A stretch of 64,000 nt of DNA, taken from the NCBI GenBank assembly GCA_965224675.1, contig CBDDAA010000002.1, positions 248,001 through 312,000 of the forward strand, given 5' to 3'. Below, piece after piece: positions 53,204 through 62,121 of this stretch. Positions within the stretch are counted from its first letter, which is position 1, and each line of letters opens with the position of its first letter. The notes beneath the pieces were generated by a model. It had not been told where the DNA came from. It saw only the letters and a program-made list of their open reading frames with translations, and ran no database searches. This stretch comes from UBA7957 sp965224675 (GTDB lineage: Bacteria > Pseudomonadota > Gammaproteobacteria > Granulosicoccales > Granulosicoccaceae). Position numbers and translations under genes: made by a program.

Positions 53204-55087
53204 CTAATCACCCTGGGGCGATTTATTAAATTCATTAAGTCGATGACCTGCCAAAACCTTACTGACACTGGCATTCATTCGACGTTCAACATAAGCTTCA
53301 CTGGCCTTCTCAAGCCGTTGAATAATCATTCTTATTTGATCTGGATCATCCAGTGCGCGGACTTCGATCAATTTGGACCTGGCTTCCAGTAATACAGCTT
53401 TTTCGTTAGCATCAAGGAATTTATCAGCATCTTCGCGCATAGCAGAATCAAGTGCTTCGATCACTCTATCTGCTTCCACCTTTTGTTCTTGCAGTTTTCG
53501 TAGTTGAACATCTTCAGCTGCGTGAACCATTGAACTACGCAACATCTCTTCAACTTGATTGTCACTCAGTCCATAAGATGGTTTTACGTCCACATTGGCT
53601 TGAATACCACTGGTTTTCTCTACTGCAAAGACGCTTAACAACCCATCCACATCCACCTGGAAAGTCACCATTATTCGCGCCTGACCTGCGACCATAGGTG
53701 GTATACCTTTTAACTCAAAGCGGGCTAGAGACCTACAATCGCTAACCAGTTCACGCTCACCTTGAATAACATGCAATGACATAGCTGTCTGACCGTCCTT
53801 GTAGGTAGTGAACTCCTGGGCACGCGTTATGGGTATAGTGGTATTTCTGGGAATAATTTTTTCAGCTAAATCCCCCATCGTCTCCAATCCCAGGGACAAT
53901 GGAATAACATCCAGCAGTAACATCTCAGCGTCTTTACCATTACCAACCAATATATCCGCCAGGATAGCCGCTCCGAGTGCAACCACCTGGTCCGGGTCTA
54001 TATCGGTACACACATTCTGCTGGAAGAATTCGCTGACCCTTTCACGTATGTAATGAGTACGAGTCGAACCTCCAACCATTACAACAGAATCTATATTTTC
54101 ACGATCAATTTTCGCATCACGCAGAGTTCGCCTGCATGGAGAAATTGTTCGTTTAATAAGATCGCCAATCAACTCATTGAAAATTGCAACTTCCAATTTG
54201 CCTTCAATTGAACGCCCCTCAACGACGAGCGAGTAGGCAGCAACATCACAATCTGTTAGTTCTTCCTTCAGCTTTCGAGCCAATGTTAACAGTGTTCGCT
54301 CAGCCTGAGCACTAGTCACATTGATATCATGTTGTTGTTGCAGCCAGTTGAATAATATTCGATCTATATCATCTCCACCCAGTGCAGAATCTCCCGCCGT
54401 AGCTAATACCTCAAACACCCCATTTTTAAGTTTTAGCAAGGAGATATCAAACGTACCACCACCCAGATCGTATACAGCCACAATTCCCTCTGCAGCCTTA
54501 TCTAATCCATAGGCTATCGCAGCAGCTGTTGGCTCGTTAATTAAACGCAATAGATGCAATCCAGCTATTCTTGCGGCATCTTTTGTGGCTTGACGCTGCG
54601 CGTCATCAAAGTACGCAGGCACTGTAATAACTGCACCGACTAAATCATCTCCGAGTGTATTTTCCGCACGCAGCTTTAATGTTTTAAGAATTTCTGCAGA
54701 AACTTCAATAGGTGATACAGGGTCAAAGTCAGTACGAATAGCCGGCGATGATTGACTGTTTTCCAAACGATAACTAATCCGTACTGAATCGGCTTCAAGC
54801 TCTTCCAAAGATTTCCCAATCAGGCGTTTTACAGAGCTTATAGTATTGACAGGATCATCTGCTGCTTGCGCCAAAGCGCTTTTCCCTACAGTTATTACAC
54901 CATGCTCGCCATAGTGTACTACTGATGGAAGAATCAACATGTCTTGCGCATCGCCCAAGACCTTCACAGAGCCACTTATGACACTAGCCACCAATGAATT
55001 TGTGGTACCCAGATCTATCCCAACTGCAACCCGATGTTGGTGTGATGCTGTTGATTGACCGGGTTCAGATATTTGCAGCAACGCCAT
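53204..55087 (-). CDS. hscA: Fe-S assembly chaperone HscA
   Basis: HscA is a specialised Hsp70 that releases the cluster from IscU, recognising the LPPVK sequence present in the IscU here. The 627 residues have the actin-like ATPase domain (VGIDLGTTNSLVASV, VPAYFDDAQRQATKDAA, VYDLGGGTFDISLL, VVMVGGSTRTHYIRE) and a substrate domain from about 390. The N-terminal extension of about 20 residues before the ATPase domain is characteristic of HscA. hscB lies 21 bp upstream and fdx 19 bp downstream. Confidence 0.97.
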   Translation of the reverse strand: MALLQISEPGQSTASHQHRVAVGIDLGTTNSLVASVISGSVKVLGDAQDMLILPSVVHYGEHGVITVGKSALAQAADDPVNTISSVKRLIGKSLEELEADSVRISYRLENSQSSPAIRTDFDPVSPIEVSAEILKTLKLRAENTLGDDLVGAVITVPAYFDDAQRQATKDAARIAGLHLLRLINEPTAAAIAYGLDKAAEGIVAVYDLGGGTFDISLLKLKNGVFEVLATAGDSALGGDDIDRILFNWLQQQHDINVTSAQAERTLLTLARKLKEELTDCDVAAYSLVVEGRSIEGKLEVAIFNELIGDLIKRTISPCRRTLRDAKIDRENIDSVVMVGGSTRTHYIRERVSEFFQQNVCTDIDPDQVVALGAAILADILVGNGKDAEMLLLDVIPLSLGLETMGDLAEKIIPRNTTIPITRAQEFTTYKDGQTAMSLHVIQGERELVSDCRSLARFELKGIPPMVAGQARIMVTFQVDVDGLLSVFAVEKTSGIQANVDVKPSYGLSDNQVEEMLRSSMVHAAEDVQLRKLQEQKVEADRVIEALDSAMREDADKFLDANEKAVLLEARSKLIEVRALDDPDQIRMIIQRLEKASEAYVERRMNASVSKVLAGHRLNEFNKSPQGD

Positions 55088-55108
55088 AATTTACTCTCAA
55101 TCTCAAAG

Positions 55109-55645
55109 CTACTCATCCTCTAATAAACTCTCAAACTCGTTGATTTCATGTTTTAGTTTATACAAAAACTGCCACTCTCTGGCGCCTGATCTGGCAAGAT
55201 CAAGATCTTTTGCCAATAGCGCATTTTCAAATTTACTCTGCACCAGCCTTGTTTCAGCGTTTACTTGAGAGGAGAGCTTGTCCAGCTCTGCAAATGGATC
55301 AGCTTTAGATCTTATAACCGCCAAACCTTCCCGTAACTCTATTTGGGCCATGAGAAATTCACCAGACATACGGGTATCCGTTTCTGAATCGAGATCAATG
55401 CCCTCAAGCGACAATAAGTAGGTTGCACGACTGAGGGGATCAATCAGTACTTGCCTTGCTTGATTAATTAAAGAAGTTGCCTGCATTGACCATCGACGCT
55501 CCGCATCAGAGCCATTAACATAGCGATCAGGGTGAGATTTCAGCTGTAACAATTTATATCGCTCATCCAGAACGTCCTCATCAAGTGCCATGCCCTGGAT
55601 TAATCCAAAGAGTTGAAAGTAGTTATCTGAAAAATTCAAATCCAT
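55109..55645 (-). CDS. hscB: J-domain co-chaperone HscB
   Basis: HscB brings IscU to HscA and stimulates its ATPase. The 178 residues have an N-terminal J domain with the HPD motif in LQLKSHPDRYVNG near residue 37, and a C-terminal three-helix IscU-binding domain (LMAQIELREGL...). The start is 28 bp after a strong intrinsic-terminator hairpin (55681-55703), so it probably needs read-through or a promoter inside the iscA-hscB gap. Confidence 0.95.
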   Translation of the reverse strand: MDLNFSDNYFQLFGLIQGMALDEDVLDERYKLLQLKSHPDRYVNGSDAERRWSMQATSLINQARQVLIDPLSRATYLLSLEGIDLDSETDTRMSGEFLMAQIELREGLAVIRSKADPFAELDKLSSQVNAETRLVQSKFENALLAKDLDLARSGAREWQFLYKLKHEINEFESLLEDE

Positions 55646-55673
55646 AAAATGCTATTTTATTTTGCCGAACACA

Positions 55674-55703
55674 CAAAGAAAACGCCCTGTTTTGCAGGGC
55701 GTT
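55674..55703 (-). terminator. Rho-independent terminator-like hairpin just upstream of hscB
   Basis: On the minus strand, AACGCCCTG and CAGGGCGTT form a perfect 9-bp stem with a 5-nt loop, followed by TTCTTTG. The hairpin stands only 28-36 bp before the hscB start, inside what is usually one operon. Confidence 0.8.
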
Positions 55704-55744
55704 ATCAACAGAACTCACCGTACTCAGCCAATTAAATTGGCATA

Positions 55745-55773
55745 TAAAATAAATCAAACACTGAAGCAGTGTT
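55745..55773 (-). terminator. Second terminator-like hairpin in the iscA-hscB gap
   Basis: On the minus strand, AACACTG-CTT-CAGTGTT is followed by TGATTTATTTT. It is an AT-richer stem than the hairpin at 55681 and lies 167 bp after the iscA stop. Confidence 0.55.
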
Positions 55774-55939
55774 CAGTGAAGGCTACCCTAATCCCGGTAC
55801 TTTAAAACCTCCGTGCTCGCATATACCTCATAAGTGACTGACTTACTAATTAAGTCTCGTAACAACATTAAAGAATTTTTCCGTTACATATCGCTCTTAG
55901 CAATAACACAGTATCGGTAAATAATGAGGTTAAGTACCA

Positions 55940-56263
55940 CTAAACATTAAAACTCTCACCACAACCACATTCATCTTTAACATTGGGATTATTAAATTTA
56001 AACCCCTCATTCAAACCTTCTTTAGCAAAGTCAAGTTCAGTTCCATCAAGATAAATTATACTTTTATGATCCACAATAACGGTAACATCATTATCTTCAA
56101 ATACAGTGTCGTTATCCATCACTTCATCAGCAAACTCAAGCACATAAGCCATACCAGAGCAACCCGTAGTGCGTACACCAAGCCTCAACCCGATGCCTTT
56201 ACCGCGACCCTCCAAATGGGCCTTTATATGTATTGCTGCTGAATCAGTCAGTGTTATTGCCAT
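55940..56263 (-). CDS. iscA: Iron-sulfur cluster assembly protein IscA
   Basis: This A-type carrier accepts or delivers Fe-S clusters. The chain of about 107 residues has the three cysteine ligands: GCSGMAYVLEF near 35 and CGCGESFNV at the C-terminus. I use ATG at 56263 (MAITLTDSAA) with AGGA 10 bp upstream rather than a TTG two codons earlier. It lies 12 bp after iscU. Followed by 294 bp without a gene before hscB. Confidence 0.97.
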   Translation of the reverse strand: MAITLTDSAAIHIKAHLEGRGKGIGLRLGVRTTGCSGMAYVLEFADEVMDNDTVFEDNDVTVIVDHKSIIYLDGTELDFAKEGLNEGFKFNNPNVKDECGCGESFNV

Positions 56264-56275
56264 TATCAATCAGTC

Positions 56276-56668
56276 CTATGCGGCGGCATCTTTACGCTTA
56301 TTACTAATATCTTCAATCGCCGCAGCAATTGCATCTTCGGCCAAAACAGAACAATGTATTTTAACCGGAGGTAAAGCAAGCTCTTCTGCAATCTCCCGAT
56401 TTTTTATAGTGGACGCCTCTTCGAGAGTTTTACCTTTTACCCACTCAGTCACCAGTGAAGATGAAGCTATCGCAGATCCACAGCCGTAAGTTTTGAATTT
56501 CGCATCTTCAATAATGCCGTTTTCATCAATTTTAATCTGCAGTCGCATGACATCACCACAAGCAGGTGCGCCTACCATGCCAGTCCCAACATTTGGATCA
56601 TCTTTATCCATTACCCCAACATTTCTGGGATTTTCGTAATGATCGATTACTTTATCGCTATAAGCCAT
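56276..56668 (-). CDS. iscU: Iron-sulfur cluster scaffold IscU
   Basis: IscU is the scaffold on which IscS and ferredoxin build 2Fe-2S clusters. The 130 residues start MAYSDKVIDHYENPRNVG. Cluster ligands are Cys in GAPACGDVMRL, YGCGSAIASSS and KIHCSVLAEDA. The HscA-recognition motif LPPVK directly precedes the third Cys. It lies 28 bp after iscS. Confidence 0.98.
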   Translation of the reverse strand: MAYSDKVIDHYENPRNVGVMDKDDPNVGTGMVGAPACGDVMRLQIKIDENGIIEDAKFKTYGCGSAIASSSLVTEWVKGKTLEEASTIKNREIAEELALPPVKIHCSVLAEDAIAAAIEDISNKRKDAAA

Positions 56669-56696
56669 AACGGCCTCCTAATTAATATCCTGACAA

Positions 56697-57920
56697 TTAA
56701 TGATGCGCCCATTCAACACTATTGAGATCAATACCATCTTTATACATATCCCATAGTGGGGAAAGTTCACGTAATTTCTCTACAGCATTTCGAACAGATT
56801 TAACCGTATAGTCCACCTCTTCTTCGGTAGAAAACCGCCCAAGCGTGAAGCGAATTGAGCTGTGAGCCAATTCGTCAGATCGTCCCAGAGCACGCAACAC
56901 ATATGATGGTTCCAAACTTGCGCTAGTGCAGGCAGAGCCGCTTGAGACAGCAATTCCCTTAAGTGACATCATCAAACTCTCACCTTCAACAAAATTAAAG
57001 CTAACATTGAGATTTCCAGGAACTCTTTGCTTCTCATCGCCATTTAGATAAATTTCTTCCATATCCTTAATGCCATCCCAAAGACGGTCTCGCAAAGCAG
57101 TGATCCGTTTATTTTCTTCTTCCATTTCCTCGTACGCATAGCGAAACGCTTCACCCATCCCTACGATCTGGTGAGTAGATAATGTTCCAGAGCGCATACC
57201 CCGCTCGTGACCACCACCATGAATCAAAGCTTCCAGACGTACTCGTGGTTTTCTTCGCACATAGAGTGCACCAATTCCTTTAGGGCCGTAAACTTTATGG
57301 GCGCAAACAGACATCAAATCAATATTCATTGATTCAACATCTATGCCTACCTTTCCTGGACTTTGTGCAGCATCTACATGAAATAGGATTTTACGAGTCC
57401 GAGTAATTTTCCCAATTTCAGCGATGTCCTGAACCACCCCAATTTCGTTGTTAACGTGCATGATTGATACAAGAACCGTATCAGCGCGTAAGGCTGATTT
57501 GAATTTTTCCAAATCCAACAAACCGTCAGGTTCCGGGTCGAGATAAGTAACTTCATATCCTTGCCGCTCCAAATGACGACAGGTATCAAGAACTGCTTTA
57601 TGCTCTGTCTTCATCGTTACGATATGTTGACCTTTACTTTTGTTAAAAAGTGCAGCGCCCTTTATCGCCAGATTATCCGACTCGGTGGCACCTGATGTCC
57701 AAACAATTTCTTTTGCATCAGCACCCATCAATTTAGCTACGTTACTTCGTGCTTCTTCCACCAATTGATCAGCCTTCCACCCATAACTATGGGAACGAGA
57801 TGCTGGGTTTCCAAAATGGCCCTGCATAGTCAAACACTCGCACATACTTTTAGCTACTCGCTCATCGACCGGCGTTGTTGCAGAGTAATCCAGGTAAATA
57901 GGAACGTTTAGTGAACCCAC
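56697..57920 (-). CDS. iscS: Cysteine desulfurase IscS
   Basis: This PLP enzyme takes sulfur from cysteine for Fe-S clusters, tRNA thiolation and cofactors. The 407 residues include YLDYSATTPVD, the PLP lysine in CAHKVYGPKG near 210 and the persulfide Cys in SGSACTSASLEPSY near 333. It lies 55 bp downstream of iscR within iscRSUA. The C-terminus ending in NSVEWAHH fits the IscU/TusA-binding tail. Confidence 0.98.
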   Translation of the reverse strand: MGSLNVPIYLDYSATTPVDERVAKSMCECLTMQGHFGNPASRSHSYGWKADQLVEEARSNVAKLMGADAKEIVWTSGATESDNLAIKGAALFNKSKGQHIVTMKTEHKAVLDTCRHLERQGYEVTYLDPEPDGLLDLEKFKSALRADTVLVSIMHVNNEIGVVQDIAEIGKITRTRKILFHVDAAQSPGKVGIDVESMNIDLMSVCAHKVYGPKGIGALYVRRKPRVRLEALIHGGGHERGMRSGTLSTHQIVGMGEAFRYAYEEMEEENKRITALRDRLWDGIKDMEEIYLNGDEKQRVPGNLNVSFNFVEGESLMMSLKGIAVSSGSACTSASLEPSYVLRALGRSDELAHSSIRFTLGRFSTEEEVDYTVKSVRNAVEKLRELSPLWDMYKDGIDLNSVEWAHH

Positions 57921-57975
57921 AAATAACTCCTCAATATATTTTATATTTCAATCGTAAACACTTGAATTAAAAAAA

Positions 57976-58476
57976 TTAACCAGAATTTATCTGGTGTAGA
58001 ATAAGATCTGATTTCTCCTCAATCAGACCTTCATTTTGTTTGTGCTTGGGTGCTGCTACCAAATTTTCAGAATTTTGCTGAATTAATTGCTGCAAAGATA
58101 TTCCACTGAGAAAGCCCTCTATTTGTGTACTCAGTCCAACCCACAAATTATGAGTCAAGCAGTGTCCTTGATTATGACCATGGCAATTTTCTTTGCCAGC
58201 ACATTTAGTCGCATCAACTGATTCATTGACTGCACTAATGATATCTGAGACTGAAATTTCCTTTAGATCCCGTGCAATGCTGTACCCTCCGCCAGGACCC
58301 CGGGTACTTTTTACCAACCCACATTTTCTTAATTTTGAAAAGAGTTGTTCAAGGTATGACAGTGAAATTAATTGTCTTTCTGAAATCTCAGCTAGCGAAA
58401 TAGGGCCAGCACCCGCCCTGAGGGCTAAATCAAGCATAGCCGTTACAGCATAGCGTCCTCGAGTTGTCAGTTTCAT
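57976..58476 (-). CDS. iscR: Fe-S responsive Rrf2-family regulator IscR
   Basis: IscR senses Fe-S status; in E. coli the cluster form represses the isc operon. ATG at 58476 (MKLTTRGRYAVTAMLDLAL) is used; a longer frame to 58497 lacks support. The winged helix has ISERQLISLSYLEQLFSKLRKCGLVKSTRGPGGGYSIARD. Ligands are C-x5-C-x7-C-x2-H (CAGKENC...CLTH). The E. coli spacing, as I recall it, is C-x5-C-x5-C-x2-H, so the middle loop is two residues longer and His-rich here. Two IscR-type sites precede the gene. Confidence 0.96.
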   Translation of the reverse strand: MKLTTRGRYAVTAMLDLALRAGAGPISLAEISERQLISLSYLEQLFSKLRKCGLVKSTRGPGGGYSIARDLKEISVSDIISAVNESVDATKCAGKENCHGHNQGHCLTHNLWVGLSTQIEGFLSGISLQQLIQQNSENLVAAPKHKQNEGLIEEKSDLILHQINSG

Positions 58477-58519
58477 AATTGTTCTGGGTCTACACAATCA
58501 GAAGTTTGGCAAGCATTTC

Positions 58520-58569
58520 ATATCCGATTAAATTAGTCAAGTATTTATCCAACCAATTTAATCAGGTAT
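58520..58569 (-). promoter_or_regulatory. Two abutting IscR type-1-like operators in front of iscR
   Basis: Two 25-bp sites lie head to tail with no gap: 58520-58544 (minus strand ATACTTGACTAATTT... matches the type-1 consensus at about 23 of 25) and 58545-58569 (ATACCTGATTAAATT..., about 21 of 25). A -35-like TTGACT is inside the first. The layout recalls the paired sites of the E. coli iscR promoter. Matching was by eye against the remembered consensus ATASYYGACTRWWWYAGTCR. Confidence 0.7.
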
Positions 58570-58573
58570 ATGG

Positions 58574-59386
58574 TTAACTCTCGACTTTCTTGAGGTTTTC
58601 AGTGCAATCCGATTCACTTGTCTCGCTCATCTCATCACTCAAAAACTCCATATCCAGGGGTGTGACGCTATCCACGTGTTGGCCCATTTTTGACAAACTT
58701 GAGCACAATGTATCCATGCGCTTATCCATTAAATGGATATGATCGAGCATAGTATTGATTGCGTTGGATACAGGATCGGATATATTATCGCTTAAGCCAT
58801 AAGCATCAAAACCAATCTTTTTGGCCACTCTCATTCTACGCTTCTGCTGATCATCAGTTTGTGTAACTATCCTGCCGGGTATACCTATCACCGTACAACC
58901 CTCCGGCACCTCCTTTAAGACGACTGCATTTGATCCAATACGCGCATCATTACCTACTTTAAAAGGCCCCAATATTTTAGCACCAGCGCCGACTACTACA
59001 CCACTTCCCAGTGTTGGATGCCTTTTACCTGCTTTAGTACTGGTTCCTCCCAATGTGACACCTTGGTATAAGGTTACATCATCACCAACTTCCGCAGTTT
59101 CTCCTATAACCACTCCATGACCGTGATCAATAAAAAAACGTCGGCCAATTTTTGCATTTGGGTGAATTTCAATTCCGGTAAACCAACGTGCTAAATGTGC
59201 CAAAAACCGAGCCGCCCATTTAAGTTTTACACGCCACAATTTATGACTTATTCGATGAAAAAGAATGGCATGCAATCCGGGATAGCACGTTAATGTTTCA
59301 AACACGTTTCTGGCTGCTGGATCGCGATCAAAAATGCTGTAAATGTCTTCTTTTAATAGGCTGAAGAAGCCCACATTTGCTTCCAT
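58574..59386 (-). CDS. cysE: Serine O-acetyltransferase CysE
   Basis: CysE acetylates serine for cysteine synthesis. The 270 residues have the N-terminal helical SATase domain (VFETLTCYPGLHAILFHRISHKLW) and a left-handed beta-helix of hexapeptide repeats (IDHGHGVVIGETAEVGDDVTLYQGVTLGG, HPTLGSGVVVGAGAKILGP). The active-site HGHGVVIGE is intact. A longer C-terminal tail (about 60 residues past the helix) is acidic. The gene precedes iscR, giving cysteine supply next to the desulfurase operon. Confidence 0.97.
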   Translation of the reverse strand: MEANVGFFSLLKEDIYSIFDRDPAARNVFETLTCYPGLHAILFHRISHKLWRVKLKWAARFLAHLARWFTGIEIHPNAKIGRRFFIDHGHGVVIGETAEVGDDVTLYQGVTLGGTSTKAGKRHPTLGSGVVVGAGAKILGPFKVGNDARIGSNAVVLKEVPEGCTVIGIPGRIVTQTDDQQKRRMRVAKKIGFDAYGLSDNISDPVSNAINTMLDHIHLMDKRMDTLCSSLSKMGQHVDSVTPLDMEFLSDEMSETSESDCTENLKKVES

Positions 59387-59578
59387 GTAAGTATACTCGA
59401 TTTTAAGTAGAGAATTATTATAACGATAGTAAGCTAGTGCGTCATCCTGCGTGTAGTCTTGAAAACTAACGGGTGTAATTGGAAAGATCTGGTGCAGTGT
59501 ATGATTCAGAACGATTGAAATGGATTAACACTGACCAAACCCGAACCTTTTACAGCAAACGTGGCTCTCAAAGCGTTT

Positions 59579-60298
59579 CTAGTTTCGTATGTTTTTTTCC
59601 GTAGCGGCAAGAATACCACGTAAGATATTGAGTTCTACTTTGCTGGGTCGACAACGGTTATATAGCCGTCTTAATCGACGCATTAACAGGCGGGGAATAT
59701 CGGGGTTCAGAAATTCAAGTTGGATAAGTGTTGATTGAAGATGCTCATAGAATCGCTCCATATCATCGACAGGCGCAGCGCATTCATCCGTTGATTCGAA
59801 CCCAACAGAATCTCTATCCAAGGCGATTCTCAGCTCATATACAACCAATTGCACAGCTGCAGCTAGATTTAACGAGGAGAACTCTGGATTTGCAGGGATA
59901 AATATCAAACGATGACACAGATCAAGTTCATCATTACTTAATCCTGAGCGCTCTGTACCAAAAACAATAGCAAGTTTCTCTTTTTCGTGCGTAATATTTA
60001 AAGAATCTACAGCCTGACGGACAGAACTATCCTCCCTTGCCATAGTCCTTATTCGGGCACTCGTCCCAAAAACCAAAGTACAACCAGTAAGCGCTTCGCT
60101 TAATGATCCACATACAATGGCGTTATCAATAATATCGTTGGCACCTGAGGCGCGCGCATAGGCTTCGTAAGTTTGATATTTACACGGATTCACCAAATAC
60201 AATTCCGAAAAATCCATATTTTTAAGCGCTCTTGCCACACCACCAATATTCCCAGCATGAGTAGTGCTAACCAATATAATACGAACCGATAACTTCAT
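59579..60298 (-). CDS. trmJ: tRNA (cytidine/uridine-32-2'-O)-methyltransferase TrmJ
   Basis: TrmJ is a SPOUT-class enzyme that 2'-O-methylates position 32 of several tRNAs. The 239 residues carry the family motifs VSTTHAGNIGGVARALKNM, VFGTERSGLSNDELDLCHRLIFIPANPEFSSLNLAAAVQLV and the C-terminal helical extension typical of TrmJ. Divergent from suhB and upstream of cysE, a widely conserved neighbourhood. Confidence 0.95.
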   Translation of the reverse strand: MKLSVRIILVSTTHAGNIGGVARALKNMDFSELYLVNPCKYQTYEAYARASGANDIIDNAIVCGSLSEALTGCTLVFGTSARIRTMAREDSSVRQAVDSLNITHEKEKLAIVFGTERSGLSNDELDLCHRLIFIPANPEFSSLNLAAAVQLVVYELRIALDRDSVGFESTDECAAPVDDMERFYEHLQSTLIQLEFLNPDIPRLLMRRLRRLYNRCRPSKVELNILRGILAATEKNIRN

Positions 60299-60372
60299 AT
60301 GTCTTCTTCAAAATTTAATTTCTGCTATTCTACACGCCGGCATTAACCCTTAGCAGGAAAATAAAGACCATC

Positions 60373-61164
60373 ATGCACCCGATGCTCAATATAGCTATAC
60401 GTGCTGCGCGAAATGCCGGTCGTATTATCACTCGTAATATTAATCGTGTTAACACACTGTCAGTGGAGGTCAAACAACGAAACGATTTTGTGACCGATGT
60501 TGACAGACAGGCAGAGAAAGCAATCATTGAAACACTTCATAGATCCTATCCTGATCATGCTTTCATGGCGGAGGAATCCGGAAGCCAGGGTAATAGCGAG
60601 TATATCTGGATAATTGACCCTCTGGACGGAACTACAAATTTCTTACATGGTTTTCCTCAATACGCAGTTTCAATTGCACTCGAACACAAGGGTCATCTTC
60701 AGCACGGCGTAATATATGATCCGATTAACGATGAGCTTTTTACTGCTTCACGGGGTGACGGTGCCTGGCTAAACAACACACGCTTAAGGGTAAGCAAACA
60801 GATTAATCTAAATTGTGCTTTGCTCGGCACTGGCTTTCCGTACAGAGATGACCAGGATCTTGACAGTTACTTGAAGACCCTTCGGAAATTCATCGAATCC
60901 ACCTCAGGTATTCGACGTCCTGGCGCTGCCGCTCTGGATTTGGCCTATGTTGCAGCGGGTAGACTCGATGGTTTTTGGGAAATGGGACTTCATGCCTGGG
61001 ACATTGCAGCTGGTGCTTTGTTAATTCGAGAAGCCGGGGGACTGGTGGGTAATCTTCGAGGTGAAGAAGGTTGGATGCAAAGTGGAAATATTGTAGCAGG
61101 CAATCCCCAGGTGTTTCACGCGATGATACAGATCCTAAAACCAATGATAGAAGTCTATGATTAG
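60373..61164 (+). CDS. suhB: Inositol-1-monophosphatase family protein SuhB
   Basis: SuhB is a Mg-dependent phosphatase that also takes part in rRNA antitermination in E. coli. The 263 residues contain DFVTDVDRQAEKAI, EESG, the metal site WIIDPLDGTTNFLHGFPQYAVSIAL, and the C-terminal motif AWDIAAGALLIREAGG. Divergent from trmJ by 74 bp. A palindromic element begins 12 bp after the stop. Confidence 0.96.
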   Translation: MHPMLNIAIRAARNAGRIITRNINRVNTLSVEVKQRNDFVTDVDRQAEKAIIETLHRSYPDHAFMAEESGSQGNSEYIWIIDPLDGTTNFLHGFPQYAVSIALEHKGHLQHGVIYDPINDELFTASRGDGAWLNNTRLRVSKQINLNCALLGTGFPYRDDQDLDSYLKTLRKFIESTSGIRRPGAAALDLAYVAAGRLDGFWEMGLHAWDIAAGALLIREAGGLVGNLRGEEGWMQSGNIVAGNPQVFHAMIQILKPMIEVYD

Positions 61165-61175
61165 TATGTATTTTC

Positions 61176-61444
61176 TTAGGGGGTGTTCTCAATTAACTTG
61201 GCCGTCCTGCCGGCGCTCATTTTTCATCCAGCAAGACGCAGCGAGCCGTGTGGAGGGTTCGCATAAGCGAGCGACAACGCCGTTGGGTGGAAAATGAGTA
61301 CCGCCCCTTCGAGTTGCCCCTGAAAAAGCGCCATACGGCGTTATTCGCCGTTCATTTGCAGGGACCAAACATCACTCCTCTTGCCTTGTCTGGCGATTTT
61401 TCAGGGGCAACAGGATGATCAAGTTAATTGAGAACGCCCCCTAG
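61176..61444. repeat. Palindromic MITE-like element 2 (three-way-junction architecture)
   Basis: The element of about 269 bp has 25-bp outer inverted repeats (61176-61200 and 61420-61444, TAGGGGG(T/C)GTTCTC..., 23 of 25). Inside lie two adjacent inverted repeats: 61216-61230/61284-61298 (13 of 15) and 61313-61333/61391-61411 (20 of 21). The second contains a small ACGGCG-N5-CGCCGT hairpin. Same architecture as elements 1 and 3, unrelated sequence. No ORF. Confidence 0.85.
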
Positions 61445-61456
61445 GTCGCAATAAAA

Positions 61457-61996
61457 TTATTCTACTGGTTTTCGTGTAAGCGCCACTAATGTTTTATTAG
61501 TTTTTAAAGCCCTTACTTTATCCAGAATCCCCTTGGAATCCCACTCTCGCGGCCCCGTAGCCTGATAGACAATATTTCCTTCAGAATCAAGAATAAAAGT
61601 AGTTGGCAAGGCACGAAATGGCCAAGTATTTCCAGTTTTACCTGTCGTATCCAACAATACAGGGATGCTCATGGGAAACTCAAGCAAAAAAGTGTCAACA
61701 GTATCGATTTCTTCGCCATAGTTGATGGCTAGCATTTGAATACCTTCATCCTTAATCTGCTCCCATGCTCGTTCCATTGATGGCATTTCAGCACGACACG
61801 GAGGACACCACGTTGCCCAAAAATTAATAATAGCTGGCTGGCCTTTCAGTGACTCAGTTTTCCATATCCTATTTTGTAAGTCAGGTAATCCAAGGGCTGG
61901 CGCTGGGACAGGCTTCGCAAGACGATCCAGTAAAGGATCAGCCGCGACGTAAGGGATGTAAGTAAAAATACAACAAAGGAAAAATAATCTAACCAT
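61457..61996 (-). CDS. TlpA/ResA-like periplasmic thiol-disulfide oxidoreductase
   Basis: This thioredoxin-fold protein of 179 residues has an N-terminal hydrophobic signal or anchor (MVRLFFLCCIFTYIPYVAA). The active site is INFWATWCPPCRAEMP, with CPPC. The cis-Pro loop is in RALPTTFILDSEGNIV. TlpA-type proteins reduce disulfides, often for cytochrome c or cuproprotein maturation. No cytochrome gene is next to it. Element 2 lies just downstream. Confidence 0.93.
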   Translation of the reverse strand: MVRLFFLCCIFTYIPYVAADPLLDRLAKPVPAPALGLPDLQNRIWKTESLKGQPAIINFWATWCPPCRAEMPSMERAWEQIKDEGIQMLAINYGEEIDTVDTFLLEFPMSIPVLLDTTGKTGNTWPFRALPTTFILDSEGNIVYQATGPREWDSKGILDKVRALKTNKTLVALTRKPVE

Positions 61997-62121
61997 GAAA
62001 GATGACCCGGGGTATCTATTGTTTGCAAAGTATTGAAATCCAATAGAGTCTATTATAACCAGTACACAGGTTACTTCAAATTATCGACCTCAAGAAACGC
62101 AGTGCGCCTATAATTAATAAT

